DNA of 37,696 bases from an uncultured Bacteroides sp. Its GTDB lineage: Bacteria > Bacteroidota > Bacteroidia > Bacteroidales > Bacteroidaceae. The stretch is from NCBI GenBank assembly GCA_945965395.1, contig CAMFND010000080.1, positions 1-37,696 of the forward strand, read 5' to 3'. Under the pieces are notes generated by a model. That model searched no databases. It saw only the letters and a program-made list of their open reading frames with translations, and was not told the origin of the DNA. Both the position numbers and the translations under genes were made by a program. Positions 34,810 to 37,696 of the stretch are shown piece after piece (positions within the stretch are counted from its first letter, which is position 1; each line of letters opens with the position of its first letter).

Positions 34810-36105
34810 ATGAAACAAGTATGTAATCCGAAACTCGCAATGACTCCCCCGATGGGATGGAACAGCTGGGACTGCTTTGGCCTGGATGTGAACGAAGCGG
34901 AGGTAAAAGAAAACGCCAGATACATGGCGGCACATTTAAAAGAATTTGGATGGGAATACATCGTCGTAGATTTGGGATGGTATGCCCCGGGAGTAACCAC
35001 TACCAATTACAAGAAAAAGAACATTCCCATGATAACGGACGAATTCGGACGTTTGATTCCGGTGGAAGAAAGATTCCCTTCTTCGGCAGGTGGAAAAGGA
35101 TTCAAGCCACTGGCCGACTACGTACACTCTCTCGGACTGAAATTCGGTATCCACATCATGAGAGGTATGCCATGGATTGCAGCTGAAAACAAACAGGTCA
35201 TCAAGGGAACAGATATTACCTGCAACCAGGTGGCAGAAGAAAATGACCAGTGTCTATGGTATGGCAGCATGTACGGAATAGATTGTACAAAAGAAGGTGC
35301 TCAGGCGTATTATGATTCACTGATTGAACTATACACTTCGTGGGATGTGGATTTCATCAAAGCGGACGACATGGGAACCTGGGATGGTGACGGATTGAAC
35401 TCTCCTCTGCGCACCGATGAACTGGAAGCACTGGCTGCGTCTATCGAAAAATTTGGCAACAAGATTGTATTAAGCGTTTCGCCCGGTGCGGCCTATATCG
35501 GAAATGCCTATCACCTGAGCAGATATGCACACATGTGGCGAATTTCATGCGACTTCTGGGACAACTGGGAAGCACTGAAAAGACAGTTCCCCCGATGTGC
35601 TGCCTGGAGCAAGCGAAAAGTAGCCGGACACTGGCCGGATGCAGATATGCTTCCCTTGGGAAAAATCGGTGTCCGAGGAGAAGTGGGTGAAGCCAGAAAC
35701 ACCAACTTCACATACGACGAACAAATCACCCTGATGAGTCTCTGGTGCATCTTCCGTTCTCCACTGATGTTTGGAGGCGACCTTCCACAGACAGATGCTA
35801 CTACCCTGAGTCTGATTACCAACAAGGAAGTACTCGAACTGAATCAGCATAGCAAAAACAACCGACAAATCTATGCTGATGAGGAACTGATTGTATGGAC
35901 GGCCGATCATGAAAATGACTCCAAGCACTACATTGCTTTGTTTAACATCGGTGAGACAAGCCTCCAGCAAGAAAAAATAGCATCTTTCCTCAAAGACCAG
36001 CTTCCTGCACTGGATGTATGGAACCACAAGCTGATTCAAAAGGAGGATGAACTCACAATTGCTCCTCATGGTGCCTTATTGTTAGTAAAAGATTCCACTA
36101 AATAA
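34810..36105 (+). CDS. GH27 glycosidase, alpha-galactosidase or beta-L-arabinopyranosidase, no signal peptide
   Basis: 432 residues starting at MKQVCNPKLAMTPPMGWNSWDCFG; the upstream frame to 34732 crosses the promoter. There is no signal peptide, so the enzyme is expected in the cytoplasm. GH27 landmarks: PPMGWNSW, nucleophile Asp186 (FIKADD), acid/base Asp248 (WRISCDFWDNW) and FRSPLMFGGDLP. The paired Asp-Asp of classic alpha-galactosidases (DDxW) is Asp54-Leu-Gly-Trp57 here, so one sugar-contacting Asp is Leu. GH27 contains alpha-galactosidases and beta-L-arabinopyranosidases, which differ only in the group at C5; the changed position leaves both possible. The segment GKGFKPLADYVHSLGLKFGIH is followed by IMRGMP. 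It forms an operon with the sulfatase maturase, 15 bp downstream. Confidence 0.9.
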   Translation: MKQVCNPKLAMTPPMGWNSWDCFGLDVNEAEVKENARYMAAHLKEFGWEYIVVDLGWYAPGVTTTNYKKKNIPMITDEFGRLIPVEERFPSSAGGKGFKPLADYVHSLGLKFGIHIMRGMPWIAAENKQVIKGTDITCNQVAEENDQCLWYGSMYGIDCTKEGAQAYYDSLIELYTSWDVDFIKADDMGTWDGDGLNSPLRTDELEALAASIEKFGNKIVLSVSPGAAYIGNAYHLSRYAHMWRISCDFWDNWEALKRQFPRCAAWSKRKVAGHWPDADMLPLGKIGVRGEVGEARNTNFTYDEQITLMSLWCIFRSPLMFGGDLPQTDATTLSLITNKEVLELNQHSKNNRQIYADEELIVWTADHENDSKHYIALFNIGETSLQQEKIASFLKDQLPALDVWNHKLIQKEDELTIAPHGALLLVKDSTK

Positions 36106-36120
36106 TTTAAGCCGATTATC

Positions 36121-37341
36121 ATGGAAAAAACAATATCACCCTTCTCCAAGCCTCTCTACGTCATGACCAAACCCGTAGGTGCCATATGCAATCTGGCTTG
36201 CAAATACTGTTACTATCTGGAAAAAACGAACTTATACAAAGAAAACACTTCCAAGTTCGTGATGAGCGACGGTCTGCTTGAAAAGTTCATCGAGGAGTAT
36301 ATCAATTCACAAACCATGCCGCAGGTATTGTTCACATGGCATGGTGGAGAAACCCTGATGCGTCCACTAAGTTTCTACCAGAAGGTGGTGGAACTTCAGA
36401 AGAAGTATGCAAACGGAAGAACGATTGATAACTGCATCCAGACGAATGGTACCTTATTAAACGATGAATGGTGTGAGTTTTTCCATGATAATCATTGGCT
36501 GGTGGGCATTTCGATAGACGGACCACAGGAATTCCATGATGAATACCGGAAGAACAAACAAGGCAAACCTTCATTTATGAAAGTCATGCAGGGCATTCAC
36601 CTGTTCAACAAGCATCAGGTGGAATGGAATGCCATGGCTGTGGTCAATGATTACAATGCCGACTACCCCTTGGAGTTTTACCATTTTTTCAAAGAACTGG
36701 GGTGTCATTATATTCAGTTTACTCCAATTGTAGAAAGAATCCATCCCCATGCCGACGGAAGACATCTGGCCCATGCCCTACAGAAAGAAGAAAAGCTGGC
36801 CGACTTCTCGGTAAGCCCTGAACAATGGGGAAATTTCCTCTGTACCATATTCGACGAATGGGTAAAGAATGACGTGGGAGAATACTTTATCCAGATTTTT
36901 GATGCTACGCTGGCCAACTGGATGGGAGCTCAACCGGGAGTGTGTACCATGGCTCCCACTTGCGGACATGCAGGGGTGATGGAATTCAACGGCGACGTAT
37001 ACTCTTGTGACCATTTTGTATTTCCGGAGTTCAAATTAGGAAACATCTACGAAAAATCGCTGGTTGAAATGATGTACAGCGAAAAACAGATTCAATTTGG
37101 CCAGCAAAAGAGAGATTCCTTACCTAACAAATGCAAGGAATGCAACTACCTGTTTGCCTGCAACGGAGAATGTCCTAAAAACCGGTTCCTGACCACTGAA
37201 GACGGTGAGCCAGGACTAAACTATCTCTGCAAAGGCTATTATCAGTTCTTTGAACATGTAGCTCCCTACATGGATTTCATGAAAAAGGAACTATTGGCAG
37301 AACGTCCGCCCGCCAATGTGATGAAATGTCATACTATTTAA
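36121..37341 (+). CDS. Anaerobic sulfatase-maturating enzyme (anSME, radical SAM/SPASM)
   Basis: 406 residues, cytoplasmic. It converts the active-site Ser or Cys of sulfatases to formylglycine before export, using S-adenosylmethionine. The radical SAM cluster motif is Cys23-x3-Cys27-x2-Cys30 (CNLACKYCYY), followed by TWHGGE and IQTNGTLL. The C-terminal SPASM-type region has eight cysteines (275, 281, 296, 338, 341, 347, 351, 370), enough for two further 4Fe-4S clusters. Asp297 next to Cys296 matches the proposed catalytic base of the Clostridium perfringens enzyme (Cys276-Asp277, by recall). All four sulfatases here have Ser at the modified site, which fits. It is co-transcribed with GH27 and followed by a terminator. 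The equivalent gene in B. thetaiotaomicron is chuR; I do not assign the symbol on similarity alone. Confidence 0.95.
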   Translation: MEKTISPFSKPLYVMTKPVGAICNLACKYCYYLEKTNLYKENTSKFVMSDGLLEKFIEEYINSQTMPQVLFTWHGGETLMRPLSFYQKVVELQKKYANGRTIDNCIQTNGTLLNDEWCEFFHDNHWLVGISIDGPQEFHDEYRKNKQGKPSFMKVMQGIHLFNKHQVEWNAMAVVNDYNADYPLEFYHFFKELGCHYIQFTPIVERIHPHADGRHLAHALQKEEKLADFSVSPEQWGNFLCTIFDEWVKNDVGEYFIQIFDATLANWMGAQPGVCTMAPTCGHAGVMEFNGDVYSCDHFVFPEFKLGNIYEKSLVEMMYSEKQIQFGQQKRDSLPNKCKECNYLFACNGECPKNRFLTTEDGEPGLNYLCKGYYQFFEHVAPYMDFMKKELLAERPPANVMKCHTI

Positions 37342-37371
37342 CTACAAGAAGTAAAAAATCCTTATCAACGT

Positions 37372-37410
37372 AATAGCTGCTTATCACCGGATGGGCAGCT
37401 ATTATTTTTT
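37372..37410 (+). terminator. Terminator of the GH27-anSME operon
   Basis: AATAGCTGC (37372-37380) pairs perfectly with GCAGCTATT (37395-37403), loop 14 nt, followed by ATTTTTT (37404-37410). It lies 31 bp after the maturase stop. Confidence 0.9.
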
Positions 37411-37538
37411 AAACAAATCTTGACTCTTCCACGCAATGTTTCAATTTACCTGCCTGACAAAGCATCAAACAAGTAATATAAAAAGGACTATGAAATAAAA
37501 GAAACATGAGAAAGCGCTTTTTACGTTTCCCGACCGTG

Positions 37539-37640
37539 AAACGTACGGCTCACTCTGCGGAAACCTACGTTTTCCACATGAAAAACGTAAAGTTCCGGTG
37601 CAGGAAACGTAGAACAAGCAAAAGAAACCGCAGAAAACCG
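37539..37640. repeat. Degenerate tandem repeat, about 22 bp, AAACGTA-type
   Basis: Units starting AAAC(G/C)(T/C) begin at 37539, 37561, 37583, 37605 and 37625, i.e. spacings of 22, 22, 22 and 20 bp. The first and third share the pattern AAACGTA...(T/G)TGC(G/A)GG. A related inverted element, TTTTTACGTTTCCCG, sits at 37519-37533. This is the only structure in the 3' stretch 37411-37696 besides AT-rich spacer; I see no gene there. Confidence 0.65.
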
Positions 37641-37696
37641 TATATAGGTTTCCTTGTTTCGATGCAGAATATACTCTTATAGCTGCTGCCAGGGGG

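Noticed and set aside
37539-37640. CRISPR array
   Set aside because: The units are adjacent, degenerate and about 22 bp, with no separate spacers and no cas genes nearby.
1-37696. Mobile element as the carrier of the PUL
   Set aside because: No integrase, transposase, mobilisation gene or tRNA attachment site is present in the window; transfer cannot be argued from it.

Overview
The window is a polysaccharide utilisation locus (PUL) of a Bacteroidales gut or marine-type bacterium, most like Bacteroides/Phocaeicola. The reasons are two SusC/SusD pairs, SusE-like and BACON surface lipoproteins, Bacteroidetes -7 promoter boxes (TAnnTTTG), weak ribosome binding sites and Ser-type sulfatases with an anaerobic maturase. 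I see no tRNA, rRNA, transposase, integrase or CRISPR array, and no regulator gene; the locus may continue past the left edge.

Layout, right to left on the minus strand: (a) 34577-30040, sulfatase, putative TIM-barrel glycosidase lipoprotein and sodium/sugar symporter, ending in a terminator-like hairpin; (b) 29962-24433, GH2-like enzyme and a double GH43 protein; (c) 24338-18673, two sulfatases, a nucleoside-hydrolase-fold protein and a GH43 with a CBM6-like tail; (d) 18519-16417, BACON/leucine-rich-repeat surface lipoprotein; (e) 16256-14469, beta-helix lipoprotein resembling GH49; (f) 14343-3551, SusC-SusD-SusC-SusD-lipoprotein; (g) 3390-180, GH43 and sulfatase, closed by a strong terminator. 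On the plus strand, 34810-37341 carries a cytoplasmic-looking GH27 enzyme and the anaerobic sulfatase-maturating enzyme (anSME), followed by a terminator. Both window ends hold intergenic repeats with a 20-22 bp period.

Working model: surface lipoproteins (BACON-LRR, SusE-like, SusDs, beta-helix enzyme) bind and cut a sulfated glycan; the SusC porins import oligosaccharides; periplasmic sulfatases (all with Ser at the formylglycine site, matured in the cytoplasm by the in-locus anSME) and GH43/GH2 enzymes strip sulfate and sugars; the symporter brings sugar into the cytoplasm, where GH27 may finish the job. The mix of a GH49-like enzyme, four GH43 modules, GH27 and four sulfatases, with no recognisable agarase, carrageenase or porphyranase of GH16 type, makes a sulfated arabinan or galactoarabinan (green seaweed, Codium type) my leading but unproven substrate guess.

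The most striking unannotated signal is a shared promoter design: two TGTACA-like hexamers 21 bp apart, then exactly 30 bp, then a TAnnTTTG box. It occurs with identical spacing at four promoters (before 3390, 14343, 34577 and, on the other strand, 34810), with a fifth variant before 18519. It fits the direct-repeat site of an AraC-type or hybrid two-component regulator encoded elsewhere.
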